Shown here piece by piece: positions 25,854-34,390 of a stretch of 64,000 nt of DNA (the first letter of the stretch is position 1; each line of letters starts with the position of its first letter). A program made the position numbers and the translations under genes. The stretch comes from Virgisporangium aurantiacum. Its GTDB lineage: Bacteria; Actinomycetota; Actinomycetes; Mycobacteriales; Micromonosporaceae. The DNA lies in contig NZ_BOPG01000032.1 of the NCBI RefSeq assembly GCF_016863635.1, forward strand, positions 62,001 through 126,000, read 5' to 3'. The notes below the pieces were generated by a model. It made no database searches. It worked only from the letters and a program-made list of their open reading frames with translations, and was not told the origin of the DNA.

Positions 25854-26393
25854 CTATTTGAGTAACGATCCGGGGGTGGGGTCGGTCGCGAGTCGGGCGT
25901 GCAGTTCGACGTCGAAGCGCTCGTCACCGTACCGGAGCTTCTGCCGTTCCAACCCTTCGACCAGGAACCCCGCGCGGCGGGCGACCACGCACGAGGCGGG
26001 GTTGTTGGTCCGGTGACCGAGTTCCAGCCGGAACAGCCGGCCGTCGCCGAGCGCCCAGTCCGCCAGCGCCCGCACGGCCGCGGTGGCCACACCCTGCCCG
26101 CGCCCGTGTCCGGCGGTCCAGTACGAGACCCACCCGGTGTCGTGGCGCCGGCTGATGTCGGTGACGGCGACGTTGCCGAGGACGGCGTCGTCCGCCGTGA
26201 CGACGGCGAAGCTCCACCCGCGTCCGGCGGCGAACTCCTCGATGCGGGCGTCGAGCCACCGCTCGGCCGCACTCGGACTGTCCATCGGCTCGGCCGCCTG
26301 GCGGGCCATGTCGGGCGTGGCGAAGGCGGCCCGCACCGCGTCGGCGTCGGTCCGCAGCCACGGCCGCAGCGTGAATCGTCCGGCGTGAATCAT
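25854..26393 (-). CDS. GNAT-family N-acetyltransferase
   Basis: 179 residues from MIHAGRFTLRPWLRTDADAV. Contains GNAT motif A in the GHGRGQGVATAAVRAL acetyl-CoA loop (GRGQGVA) and motif B, RLELGHRTNNPASCVVARRA plus GF. Matches Acetyltransf_3 (RimJ/RimL-like) enzymes that acetylate protein N-termini or small amines. It follows the RBBP9-like hydrolase gene with 19 bp between, so the two are likely one operon. Confidence 0.9.
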   Translation of the reverse strand: MIHAGRFTLRPWLRTDADAVRAAFATPDMARQAAEPMDSPSAAERWLDARIEEFAAGRGWSFAVVTADDAVLGNVAVTDISRRHDTGWVSYWTAGHGRGQGVATAAVRALADWALGDGRLFRLELGHRTNNPASCVVARRAGFLVEGLERQKLRYGDERFDVELHARLATDPTPGSLLK

Positions 26394-26412
26394 CCGAACA
26401 TCATCGACGACC

Positions 26413-26949
26413 TCACGGGATGAGGCGGTCGACCAGCTCGAAGGTGTCGTACGGCTGGTTGTAGTCGCCGAAGTGTCCGTCGTCCCGGATGATCTGCGTT
26501 CCGCCCACCCGGTCGAACATGAACCGGGCCTGTTTGTCGTCGCAGCCGTACGGGTCGTCGGTCGAGTTGATGAAGTAGAGGTCGCCGGCGTTCTGCTTGA
26601 TGGCCGGCCAGTCGTAGCTCGGCTGCAGAACCGGCTCGTCCGAGGTGTTCGGCTGGGTGTGGTACCCAGCGACGAGAATCGCCTGCGACACGGGCGTTTC
26701 GAGGTGCTCCAGCACCGCGAGCAGGAGTGCCGCGCCCCCGGAGTGCCCGACCAGAACGGTCTCCCGGTCGAACCGGTGCGCGGCGAGCACCTTCGGCAGG
26801 AACGTGGCGATGGGTTCGACGTTGACATCGGGATAGTGCGGCACCTCGACGGAGTAACCCCGATCGGTGAGACGCCGCTCGAGCCAACGGAACCAGAGTA
26901 TGTCCGGACTTCCGTTGGTTCCATGAAAGATGACGGCGTTCCGGCCCAC
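26413..26949 (-). CDS. RBBP9/YdeN-family alpha/beta hydrolase
   Basis: 178 residues, a usual length for the family. Seen: NAVIFHGTNGSP, nucleophile Ser in VLVGHSGGAALLLAVLEHL, the catalytic Asp in the DLYFINSTDDPYGCD strand and His in DDGHFGDYNQPYD. These small serine hydrolases have weak esterase activity and unknown natural substrates. First gene of a likely two-gene operon with the GNAT. Confidence 0.88.
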   Translation of the reverse strand: MGRNAVIFHGTNGSPDILWFRWLERRLTDRGYSVEVPHYPDVNVEPIATFLPKVLAAHRFDRETVLVGHSGGAALLLAVLEHLETPVSQAILVAGYHTQPNTSDEPVLQPSYDWPAIKQNAGDLYFINSTDDPYGCDDKQARFMFDRVGGTQIIRDDGHFGDYNQPYDTFELVDRLIP

Positions 26950-27040
26950 GGGTCCCCCTTGATCTTGAAGCGTCGCCGGAGTCTACCCGCATCAAATAGA
27001 AGTGGTTGCTTATATAAGTCTGGGCCGGTACGGTCGCGGG

Positions 27041-27676
27041 GTGAGAGACATACTAGACGAGTTGGCCGCCGTGCACCGGGTGATGGGCACGGGCACCGTG
27101 CCGGCCGGCGAGGCGTACACGGTGGAGCTCCGGCGCCGCTACGACGCGGAGATCGAGGACGTCTGGGACGCCATCACCAGCGCCGATCGGCTGGGTCGCT
27201 GGTTGCGGCCGGTCACCGGAGATCTCCGCCTCGGTGGCAAGTACGACCTGGAGGGCATGGGACACGGCGAGATCCTCCGGTGCGAACCGCCGCGGTTGCT
27301 GAAGGTGTCCTGGCTCTTCGGCCCGGACGCCGACGCCTGGGACGGCACCAGCGAGGTCGAGGTGCGCCTGGCCCCGGGCCCGACCGGCGACACCGAGTTC
27401 GAACTGATCCACGCCGCGGTCGTCGATCCGCATTATTTCCCGACGTTCGGCCCCGGCGCCGGCGGCGTCGGATGGGACCAGGGCCTGCTCGCCCTGGCCC
27501 GGCTCCTCGCCGGCAAGGAGGGCGAGGAGGGCGACCAGCTGCACGAGTTCAGCCGGCGCAGCGCCGCGGCCTGGGGCCGGGCCCACCTTGCCGCCGGTGG
27601 CGACCCGGAGCACGTCGCGGCCGCGGTCGCGGCCACGACGAGCTTCTATGTGCCGGAGGACCCGGTCAGCCGGTGA
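27041..27676 (+). CDS. SRPBCC/AHSA1-type protein
   Basis: 211 residues from GTG 27041 (VRDILDELAAVHRVM). The central START-like domain reads VELRRRYDAEIEDVWDAITS, DRLGRWLRPVTGDLRLGGKY and LKVSWLFGPDADAWDGTSEV. These are diagnostic for the polyketide-cyclase/Hsp90-activator (AHSA1) superfamily that binds hydrophobic ligands. An AT-rich TTATATAAG about 20 bp upstream is a good -10 region. The gene overlaps the convergent GH18 gene by 11 bp. Confidence 0.85.
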   Translation: MRDILDELAAVHRVMGTGTVPAGEAYTVELRRRYDAEIEDVWDAITSADRLGRWLRPVTGDLRLGGKYDLEGMGHGEILRCEPPRLLKVSWLFGPDADAWDGTSEVEVRLAPGPTGDTEFELIHAAVVDPHYFPTFGPGAGGVGWDQGLLALARLLAGKEGEEGDQLHEFSRRSAAAWGRAHLAAGGDPEHVAAAVAATTSFYVPEDPVSR

Positions 27677-29081
27677 ACGTGGCGAAGATCCGGCTGAACT
27701 CGAACGGCGTCTGCGGCACGTTCGTGCACTGGAACAGCGCGCCCGTGCAGGCGTTCCGGTCGCGGTTGGCCTCCCAGAAGGAGACGAGCCCGAGGCGGTT
27801 GGCGTTCGCGAACGCGATCAGGTCGCGGGCGTCGCTCTGGCTGAACGTGCCGTTGTCGTCGTTCTTGCCGAGCATCGGCGTCACACCGACCATCCGGAAC
27901 GCGGCCGCGTCGCTGTTGCCGTAGACGGACCGGATCTGGTCCTTCGTCGACCGCACCGCCTGGATGGCGAGGTCGCCGTAGTCCTGTCCGGCCCGGCCGT
28001 AGTCCATCGCCATGATGTTGACCAGATCCAGGTTCACACCCGCGTTCTTCGCCGAGCGGACCACGTTGAGCCCGTCGCCGGTAAGCCCCTCCGGCAGCAC
28101 CGGCAGCGTCAGCGAGATCCGCAGGCCGGGGTTGGCCTTCTGCAGCGCGGCGAGCGCGGTCGAGCGGCGGGCGATCGTCGTCGGGTCGGCCACCGCCGCG
28201 CCCTCGATGTCGAGATCGATGTACGTCAGGTTGTACGCCGAGACGACCGCCTGGTACTCGGCCTGCAGCGCCCGCACGTCGGTGCACGCCTGCGCCAGTT
28301 CGATGCCGGTGGCGCCGCCGAACGACACCCGCACGTCACCGCCGGCGGCGCGCACCGCGGCGATCTGGTCGGCGAACGGCCGCGTCCGCGGGTCGAACGC
28401 GTTGAACCAGCTCGCCTTGCAGCCGGCGCTCGTCACGAACGCCAGCGAGAACGACTTCACGTTGCCGCTCTGCCCGAGCTGCGCCAGCGTCGTCGCGCCG
28501 TTGGAGAGCAGCCCCATGTCCACGTAGGGCGCGACGCGCGTCGCGGCGCCGGCCGGTGGGGGAGGTGCCGGGCTGGTCGTGGTTGCGGTCGGCGCCTTCG
28601 TGGGCGAGGTGGTCGGTGTGGTGGTGGCCTGCGGCGGGGACGTGGTGACGGGCGGGGGACCGCCGGGGGAGCAGGCGGTTCCGTTGACCGTGCAGCCCGT
28701 CGGGTCCCCACTGCCGGCCACGACGAAGCCGAACGCGGTGCTGCCGCCGGCCGGGATCGTCGCGTTGTAGCCCTTGTCCCGGGCCGTCGACACCCGACCC
28801 GACGTGGTCACCGCGGCGTCCCAGAACGTTCCGAGCGTCGCGGTGGCGGGCAGCGCGAACGCGACCTGCCAGCCGGTGGCCGGCGCGGTTCCGGTGTTCC
28901 TGATCGTGTACGTGGCCTGGTAGCCGGTGCCCCAGTCGGAGTCCTTGTGGAACGTCGCGGTGAGCGTGGCGGCGGCCTTCGTCGACGGACTGGTCGCCGC
29001 CACGGCGGCGATCGTCCCACCGCCGACGGTGATGAACACCGCGGCCGCGTAGATGGCCAGGCGTACCGGTCTGCGCACCAT
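27666..29081 (-). CDS. Secreted GH18 chitinase-like enzyme with CBM2
   Basis: 471 residues. Signal peptide (RLAIYAAAVFITVGGGTIAA), an N-terminal cellulose/chitin-binding CBM2-type domain (ATFHKDSDWGTGYQATYTIR; WQVAFALPATATLGTFWDA), a Pro/Thr/Ser linker and a C-terminal GH18 barrel. The catalytic DxxDxDxE strand is present as YIDLDIEG, with Glu as acid. The substrate-assisted Asp and the MDYG strand (VNIMAMDYG) are in place. Probably degrades fungal or insect chitin outside the cell. Confidence 0.92.
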   Translation of the reverse strand: MVRRPVRLAIYAAAVFITVGGGTIAAVAATSPSTKAAATLTATFHKDSDWGTGYQATYTIRNTGTAPATGWQVAFALPATATLGTFWDAAVTTSGRVSTARDKGYNATIPAGGSTAFGFVVAGSGDPTGCTVNGTACSPGGPPPVTTSPPQATTTPTTSPTKAPTATTTSPAPPPPAGAATRVAPYVDMGLLSNGATTLAQLGQSGNVKSFSLAFVTSAGCKASWFNAFDPRTRPFADQIAAVRAAGGDVRVSFGGATGIELAQACTDVRALQAEYQAVVSAYNLTYIDLDIEGAAVADPTTIARRSTALAALQKANPGLRISLTLPVLPEGLTGDGLNVVRSAKNAGVNLDLVNIMAMDYGRAGQDYGDLAIQAVRSTKDQIRSVYGNSDAAAFRMVGVTPMLGKNDDNGTFSQSDARDLIAFANANRLGLVSFWEANRDRNACTGALFQCTNVPQTPFEFSRIFATFTG

Positions 29082-29243
29082 GAATGACTCCGATCGAGGG
29101 GTTTCCGAACGCCGTCGATCGTGGTGGCGCGGGCCTTAAAGCCCCAAGCCAACTTCCTTAACATCGCCTGAAGTCTGCGCGCGGGCTGCCGGGTCCGCTA
29201 CGGTCGGCTTCGAGGGTCGTCGGCAGCACCGTGGGAGGTTTCC

Positions 29244-29453
29244 ATGAGCGATCACGTCTACCGGGTCACCGAGATCGTCGGCTCCTCGTCCGAGGGTGTC
29301 GATCAGGCCATCCGCAACGCCGTCGCGCGGGCGTCGCAGACCCTGCGCAACCTCGACTGGTTCGAGGTCGTCAACATCCGCGGACACATCAACGAGGGCC
29401 AGGTCGGACACGTCCAGGTGACCATGAAGATCGGGTTCCGGCTGGACGAATAG
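29244..29453 (+). CDS. Dodecin
   Basis: 69 residues, the exact family length. VYRVTEIVGSSSEGVDQAIR, the flavin-binding Trp in LRNLDWFEVVNIRGHI and the end strand GHVQVTMKIGFRLDE match bacterial dodecins, hollow dodecamers that store flavins. It sits directly upstream of a decayed flavoprotein gene. Confidence 0.95.
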   Translation: MSDHVYRVTEIVGSSSEGVDQAIRNAVARASQTLRNLDWFEVVNIRGHINEGQVGHVQVTMKIGFRLDE

Positions 29454-29473
29454 CGACCGGAACGGCTGCGCAC

Positions 29474-30797
29474 ATGCGCGACGAAGAGGTACCGGTACTG
29501 ATCGTCGGCAGAAGTCTGGTGGGGCTGTCGACGTCGGTGTTCCTCGGTGGAACGTGAGGTCGTCGCCGCCGCCGAGCGGGAGTTCGTCCAGAACGGCGCG
29601 ATCATGGCGGTCGAGTCGCTCGACGGCCGCGAACTCCAGTGGTTCTTCCGCAACATCAACGACGGGGTGGAACATCTCAGCCCGTCCCCCCGGATCTTTG
29701 TGACCCAGATCGGCCTGGAACCGGTGCTGCGCGAGCGCGCCGCGGCGCTCGGCGGGCGGCTGCGGTACTCGGCCGAGCTCGTGTCGCTGTCGACGGACGA
29801 CGACGGCGTGACCGCGCGGGTGCGTGACCGGCGCAGCGGCGAGGAATCGACGGTCCGGGCCCGGTACGCGGTGGCCGCCGACGGCGTGCGGAGCCCGCTG
29901 CGGCACCGGCTCGGCATCGGGATGCGGGGCCACGGAACGTTTTCCGACAGCGTCACGATCTACTTCCGGGGCGACGTGCGGCCGCTGCTGGGCGACCGCA
30001 ACCTCAGCGTCGTCTACGTGGTGAATCCCCGGCTGCAGGGTTTCTTCCGCTTCGCCATCGACGGCCGGTCCGGTTTCCTGGTGGTCAACACCGCCGTCGA
30101 CGACGACGGCCGGCGCACCACGGTCGGGGGGACCGCGACTGAGGCCGACTGCGTGCGGTACGTCCGGGACGCGCTCGGCGCGCCCGACCTGGCCGTGGAG
30201 ATCGACGACGTGCAACGGTGGAACGCTTCCGCCGAATGGGCCGAGCGGTTCGCGGCCGGCCGGGTGCTGCTGGCCGTGACGCGGCTCGATCCGGGCCTCG
30301 GCACCGACGGGCTGATGCCGATGGTCGACGACGCCCTGATCGACCTCGGTCACCGGTACCGCTCCGCCGCGATCACCCCGGACGGGTCCGACGACGGGGA
30401 CTGGGAGGACCCGCGCGAACCCACCGGCCGGCCCGGTTTCCGGCTGCCGCACGTCCCGGTGCGCCGCGCCGGCACCGAACTGTCCACATTGGACCTCGTG
30501 AGCACCGCGCCGGTGCTGTTCACCGGATCCGGCGGTGCGGCCTGGGCACGGGCCGGCGAGACGGCCGCCGCCCGGTTGGGTGTTCCGCTCGACGTGTACG
30601 GCGTCGGCCCGGGTGGCGACGTCGAGGATCCGGATCGGGCGTTCGCGTCGGCCGGCGGGATCGGCGCCGAGGGCGCCATGCTCGTGCGGCCCGACGGGTT
30701 CGTGGCGTGGCGGGCGGCGGAAGCGGTCGTCGACCCGGTGGGCGTCCTCTATGCGGCGCTGGCCCGGTCGCTGGTGCGTCGCCACAGTTCCGGGTAA
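29474..30797 (+). pseudogene. FAD-dependent aromatic monooxygenase, decayed
   Basis: ATG 29474 gives MRDEEVPVLIVGRSLVGLST, the start of a Rossmann FAD fold (a GxSxxG variant with Arg in place of the second Gly), and stops at FLGGT. After a frame change VEREVVAAAEREFVQNGAIM continues a normal hydroxylase to the end, with about 35 residues lost. Inside the main frame, GRVLLAVTRLDPGLGTDGLM joins the strand before the GDAAH motif directly to a region normally about 70 residues later. Both FAD-binding segments are damaged, so the product should be inactive. The 416-residue C-terminal frame is open and could be mistaken for a gene. Confidence 0.75.
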
Positions 30798-31324
30798 CGC
30801 ACGACCAGACCGTCCGCGTCGACGGCGAGGTCGGCCCGGAACGTGCCGGACTCGTACCGGTACACCGGTCCGTCGGGCCCGTCGGGCAGGCGGGTGTAGC
30901 GCTGCCCGGCCTTGCGTACCCGCAGCGGTGGCAGCGTCACATAGGCCATCTCCAGGTCCGCGCTGTCTCCGACGGCCAGGCCGAGCCGGCGGATCGGGAA
31001 CGTGTTCGTCAGTGGCGTGCAGGAGATGTCGACGTCGAGACAGCCGTCGAGGTCCGCGATCGGCCGGCCGTCGCCGTCGGTCCAGGCTCCGGCGCCGTCG
31101 GCGCGCAACGTCAGTCGCTCGGTGCGGGCCGACGCGGTGACCTCGATGGAGACGTTCCTGGTCCGCGCGGCGTCGTCGGTGGTGAGCGTGTAGCCGACCC
31201 GTACCGGCGGCCCGTCGGGAAGTGCGTGCACCGCCAGGCTGTCGGCGCGGATCCCGCCGCTGTCGACGGTCAACACCAGATGTTCCGTACCCGGCCAGGC
31301 GAGCGAGGCCCACACGACGTCCAT
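30749..31324 (-). CDS. Putative glycolipid-binding protein (DUF1089-like)
   Basis: 191 residues of beta-rich sequence: VVWASLAWPGTEHLVLTVD, GIRADSLAVHALPDG, DVDISCTPLTNTFPIRRLGL and YRYESGTFRADLAVDADGLV then VRYPELWRR. These match the putative glycolipid-binding family (PF06475). No signal peptide, so cytosolic. The 3' end overlaps the monooxygenase remnant by 49 bp. It is divergent from a CGNR regulator, and the gap carries repeated GTTAACC, so the regulator probably controls it. Confidence 0.83.
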   Translation of the reverse strand: MDVVWASLAWPGTEHLVLTVDSGGIRADSLAVHALPDGPPVRVGYTLTTDDAARTRNVSIEVTASARTERLTLRADGAGAWTDGDGRPIADLDGCLDVDISCTPLTNTFPIRRLGLAVGDSADLEMAYVTLPPLRVRKAGQRYTRLPDGPDGPVYRYESGTFRADLAVDADGLVVRYPELWRRTSDRASAA

Positions 31325-31338
31325 TCGTCCACTCCTCT

Positions 31339-31415
31339 GTTAACCAGTAAATGTGTTTGTAGGTTAACCGCCACGATCGTGGTGCCGCAACCGCTAAACT
31401 CGTTGAATGGTTAAC
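31339..31415. promoter_or_regulatory. Three GTTAAC(C) sites between glycolipid-binding and CGNR genes
   Basis: GTTAACC occurs at 31339-31345, GGTTAACC at 31362-31369 and GGTTAAC at 31409-31415, the last overlapping the ATG of the CGNR gene. GGTTAACC is a perfect palindrome. Likely operator sites for the adjacent regulator. Confidence 0.5.
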
Positions 31416-31934
31416 GGAGGTCGCGCGGCGGCGCAGGAGGCGCCCGGTGCGCTGGAGCGGGTCCGCGAGCTGCTCAACACCTGGCTGGTCCCCAACGACA
31501 CCCGGCAACCGACCGACGCGTTCGCCGGGTACGCCACCCGGCACGGCCTGACCCGGGCCGAGCGGTCGGAGCTGCGCGAGCTCCGCGACGATCTGCGGGG
31601 GGCCGTGGAGCGCGCCGACGACGGCGACGACCGGCTCAACGGATGGCTGCGCCGCAGCGACCTCCGCCCGGAGATCGAGAACGGCACGCTCGTGTTCCGG
31701 CACGCGCCCGGCCCGGCGGCCGAGCTGGTGGCCGCGGTCGTGGCCGCCGTCGACGACGGCCGGTGGCCGCGCCTGAAGGCGTGCCCGGACTGCCGTTGGG
31801 TCTTCTACGACCACACGCGCAACGGCGGCAAGCGCTGGTGTCTCATGACGGCCGGCGGCCCCGACGGCCGCTCGTGCGGCACCATCGCGAAGGTCCGTAG
31901 CCACCGTCAGCGGCAGGCCGCGCAGCCCTTCTAG
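31407..31934 (+). CDS. ABATE/CGNR zinc-finger regulator
   Basis: 175 residues. N-terminal sensing domain (ALERVRELLNTWLVPNDTRQ; GLTRAERSELRELRDDLRGA) and C-terminal zinc finger CPDCRWVFYDHTRNGGKRWC then GPDGRSCGTIAKVRSHR. The CGNR Asn is replaced (CGTIAKV), a known variation. Divergent from the glycolipid-binding gene. Convergent with the TetR gene with a 4-bp overlap. Confidence 0.84.
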   Translation: MVNGGRAAAQEAPGALERVRELLNTWLVPNDTRQPTDAFAGYATRHGLTRAERSELRELRDDLRGAVERADDGDDRLNGWLRRSDLRPEIENGTLVFRHAPGPAAELVAAVVAAVDDGRWPRLKACPDCRWVFYDHTRNGGKRWCLMTAGGPDGRSCGTIAKVRSHRQRQAAQPF

Positions 31935-32497
31935 GACAGCGTGGCGATCCAGCGGGTCAGGTGGCGGACCTGGCCGGCCATGACGGCCGGGTCGCGCAGC
32001 GCGTTGGCGAGCAGGGCTGCGCCCTGGATGCCGGCGAAGAAGGCGACGGCCAGCTCGCGGGCGTCGGTGCGGCCCATGTCCCGGAACTGGGTCTCGGCCC
32101 AGTCGAGAATGATGCCGATCGGTTGGGCGGCTTCGACGTCGAGGCCGTCGTCGCGGCGGTCGAGTTCGGTGACGAGGGTGCCGAACGGGCAGCCGTAGCG
32201 GGCGACGAGTTCGCGCATCTCGGTCCACTGGTTGGCCAGGGCGGTGAGCCGGGCGGCGGGGCTGCGCCGGGCGCGGAGCGAGTCGAGCATCGCCCGGACC
32301 TGCCGGGTGCGGTCGTCGATGACGGCGCGGATCAGGTCGTCCTTGGTCTTGAAGTAGTAGTACACGTTGCCGGTCGGCACGGTGGCGGCATCGGCGACCT
32401 GCGCGATCGTCGTGGCCTGCACGCCCTGCCGGTGCAGCAGGTCGGCGGCGGCGGCGACGAGGCGCGCGCGCTTGCCCGGTGTCGTTGAGTCAGTCAT
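31931..32497 (-). CDS. TetR-family repressor of the adjacent MFS pump
   Basis: 188 residues. Helix-turn-helix in TTIAQVADAATVPTGNVYYY followed by FKTKDDLIRAVI. The C-terminal ligand domain (RELVARYGCPFGTLVTELDR) matches the TetR_C_6-like group. It is divergent from an MFS efflux gene, and the 82-bp gap contains GAGTTAGTCAGCTAACTC plus an ACTAAC half site. It probably represses itself and the pump until a drug-like ligand binds. Confidence 0.9.
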   Translation of the reverse strand: MTDSTTPGKRARLVAAAADLLHRQGVQATTIAQVADAATVPTGNVYYYFKTKDDLIRAVIDDRTRQVRAMLDSLRARRSPAARLTALANQWTEMRELVARYGCPFGTLVTELDRRDDGLDVEAAQPIGIILDWAETQFRDMGRTDARELAVAFFAGIQGAALLANALRDPAVMAGQVRHLTRWIATLS

Positions 32498-32543
32498 CTC
32501 ACTAGGAGCATAGCCAGCGGCCGCGGACGGCTGCTATGGTCCC

Positions 32544-32567
32544 GAGTTAGTCAGCTAACTCACTAAC
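32544..32567. promoter_or_regulatory. TetR-type operator between TetR and MFS genes
   Basis: GAGTTAG-4-CTAACTC (32544-32561) is a perfect inverted repeat. GTTAGT (32546-32551) and ACTAAC (32562-32567) form a second, overlapping one. It lies 13 bp before the pump's GTG. Confidence 0.6.
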
Positions 32568-32579
32568 ACGGAGGTTGGT

Positions 32580-34010
32580 GTGACCTCGTCGCTGTCCACC
32601 CGGCGGGGCGTTCTCACGCTCCTGTTGCTGTGCACGGTCCAGTTCATGGACATCGTCGACTCGTCGATCATGAACGTGGCGTTGCCGTCGATCCGGGCCG
32701 ATCTCGGTTTCTCGCAACAGCGCCTGCAGTGGGTGCTCAGCGGCTACCTGGTCACCTACGGCGGGTTCCTGCTGCTCGGCGGTCGGGCCGCCGATCTGCT
32801 CGGCCGCCGGCGCCTGCTGGTGGCCGGCACCGTCGTGTTCGCGGTCAGCTCGCTGGTCGGCGGCCTGGCGACCGGCGCCGGCATGCTGATCGGCGCCCGC
32901 GTGGTGCAGGGCGTCGGCGCCGCGTTGATGGCTCCGGCCGGGCTGTCGATCCTGACCACGACGTTCGCCGACGGGCGGGACCGGACCCGGGCGCTGGGCG
33001 TGTGGGGCGCGATCAGCGGCATCGGCGCCGCCGCCGGCGTGTTCCTCGGCGGTGTGCTGTCGCAGGGGCCGGGCTGGCGATGGGTGCTGTTCGTCAACGT
33101 CCCCGTCTGCGTCGCCATCGTCGTCGCCGCGTTCCGGCTGGTGCCCGGCGAGCGCCGGCGGACCCGGACGGCCACGTTCGACCTGCCGGGCGCGGTGCTG
33201 GTCACCGCCGCGATGCTGGTGCTGGTGTTCGCGTTGGTGAAGGCACCGGACGAGGGCTGGGGCAGCCGCCACACGATCGGTGAGCTCGCCACCGCGGCGG
33301 TGCTCCTCGCGGCGTTCGTCGTGGTCGAGCGCCGCAGCCGCGACCCGCTCTTCCCGTTCACCGTCTTCCGGACCCGGGGACTGGCCGCCGCCAACCTCAC
33401 CCAGCTGATCGCGTTCGCCGGGTTCCTGTCGATGTTCTTCTTCCTGACCCTCTACATGCAGAACGTGCTCGGCTTCACGCCGATCGAGAGCGGCTCGGCG
33501 TACCTGCCCGTCACCGCCGGCATCATCGTCGCCGCCGGCGTGTCCTCACAGCTCGTGCCGCGGATCGGGACCCGGCCGGTCATCGTCGCCGGTACCCTCG
33601 TCGCCGCGGTGGGCGTGTTCATGCTGTCGCGGATCCCGACGGACGGCACCTACCCGGCCGACCTGCTGCCCGGACTGGCGGTCATGTCGTTCGGGCTCGG
33701 CGCGGTGTTCGTCACCGTGACCACCGCGGCGAACGCCGGGGTGCCGGCCGACAAGGCCGGGCTCGCCGCCGGCCTGCTCAACACCTCGCTGCAACTCGGG
33801 TCCGCGCTCGGCCTGGCGATCTTCTCGGCCATCGCCTCCGCCCGCACCGACCACCGTCTCGCCAGCGGCGCCGCCGCACCGGACGCACTCACCTCCGGGT
33901 TCGCCGGCGCGTTGATCGCCGCCGCCGGCGCGTTGCTCGTGGCCGCCGTCATCGCGTTGCGGGCGACGAACACCCGCGGTGGGACCGGCTCACTGACCCC
34001 GGTCGCCTGA
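32580..34010 (+). CDS. DHA2-family MFS drug efflux pump (EmrB/QacA type)
   Basis: 476 residues with 14 predicted TM helices. Signature MDIVDSSIMNVALPSIRADL (motif D1), GGRAADLLGRRRLLVAGTVV (motif A) and VQGVGAALMAPAGLSILTTT (motif C). GTG 32580 starts VTSSLSTRRGVL, preceded by CGGAGG. It exports hydrophobic compounds by proton antiport; substrate unknown. Expression is very likely under the divergent TetR. Confidence 0.93.
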   Translation: MTSSLSTRRGVLTLLLLCTVQFMDIVDSSIMNVALPSIRADLGFSQQRLQWVLSGYLVTYGGFLLLGGRAADLLGRRRLLVAGTVVFAVSSLVGGLATGAGMLIGARVVQGVGAALMAPAGLSILTTTFADGRDRTRALGVWGAISGIGAAAGVFLGGVLSQGPGWRWVLFVNVPVCVAIVVAAFRLVPGERRRTRTATFDLPGAVLVTAAMLVLVFALVKAPDEGWGSRHTIGELATAAVLLAAFVVVERRSRDPLFPFTVFRTRGLAAANLTQLIAFAGFLSMFFFLTLYMQNVLGFTPIESGSAYLPVTAGIIVAAGVSSQLVPRIGTRPVIVAGTLVAAVGVFMLSRIPTDGTYPADLLPGLAVMSFGLGAVFVTVTTAANAGVPADKAGLAAGLLNTSLQLGSALGLAIFSAIASARTDHRLASGAAAPDALTSGFAGALIAAAGALLVAAVIALRATNTRGGTGSLTPVA

Positions 34011-34150
34011 TCGCCCGCCGCGCACAATCTTGGCGTCCCATCTGCGAGCGTTCGGACGGTGATGGGTCTACGGTCATCACACCACATCCGATCAGGGAGG
34101 CCGTTATCGACTACGACTCGCCACGTCGGCCACCGATCGAAGACGACGGG

Positions 34151-34390
34151 ATGGATGAGCTCAAGACGCGGGACAGGACCGCCCGGCCGCCGACGGCCGA
34201 ACTGGACGAGCTCGACACCGCTGACGGTTTCGAGCCGTCCGGTGCGGACGTGTCGGGGGAGGAGCTGGCCGTGCCGGTGTCACCGATGCGGGCGGACGAG
34301 TTGCAGTGCTCGCGTTGTTTCCTGGTACAGCACCGCAGTCAGTTCGCCGTGCGCGTCGACGGCCAGAATGTTTGTCGGGAGTGCTCCTGA
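34151..34390 (+). CDS. DUF4193-family protein, start codon uncertain
   Basis: 79 residues from the first in-frame ATG: a charged N-terminus, GADVSGEELAVPV, and a zinc ribbon with C-x2-C (CSRCFLVQHRSQ) and C-x2-C (CREC), as in DUF4193 proteins found across Actinobacteria. Relatives are about 95-100 residues. An in-frame ATC at 34106 follows an ideal GGGAGG (5-nt spacer) and would add IDYDSPRRPPIEDDG, which resembles the usual family start (M-x-DYD). The gene may use a rare AUC start or have lost its ATG. The function of the family is unknown. Confidence 0.8.
   Translation: MDELKTRDRTARPPTAELDELDTADGFEPSGADVSGEELAVPVSPMRADELQCSRCFLVQHRSQFAVRVDGQNVCRECS

Noticed and set aside
29547..30797. Calling this frame a complete 416-residue FAD monooxygenase
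   Set aside because: It lacks the Rossmann N-terminus (found out of frame upstream) and the GDAAH segment, so it is treated as a pseudogene.
29136..32228. 1030-residue - strand open frame
   Set aside because: Arg/Gly/Pro/Val-rich shadow across dodecin, monooxygenase remnant and CGNR genes; no domains.
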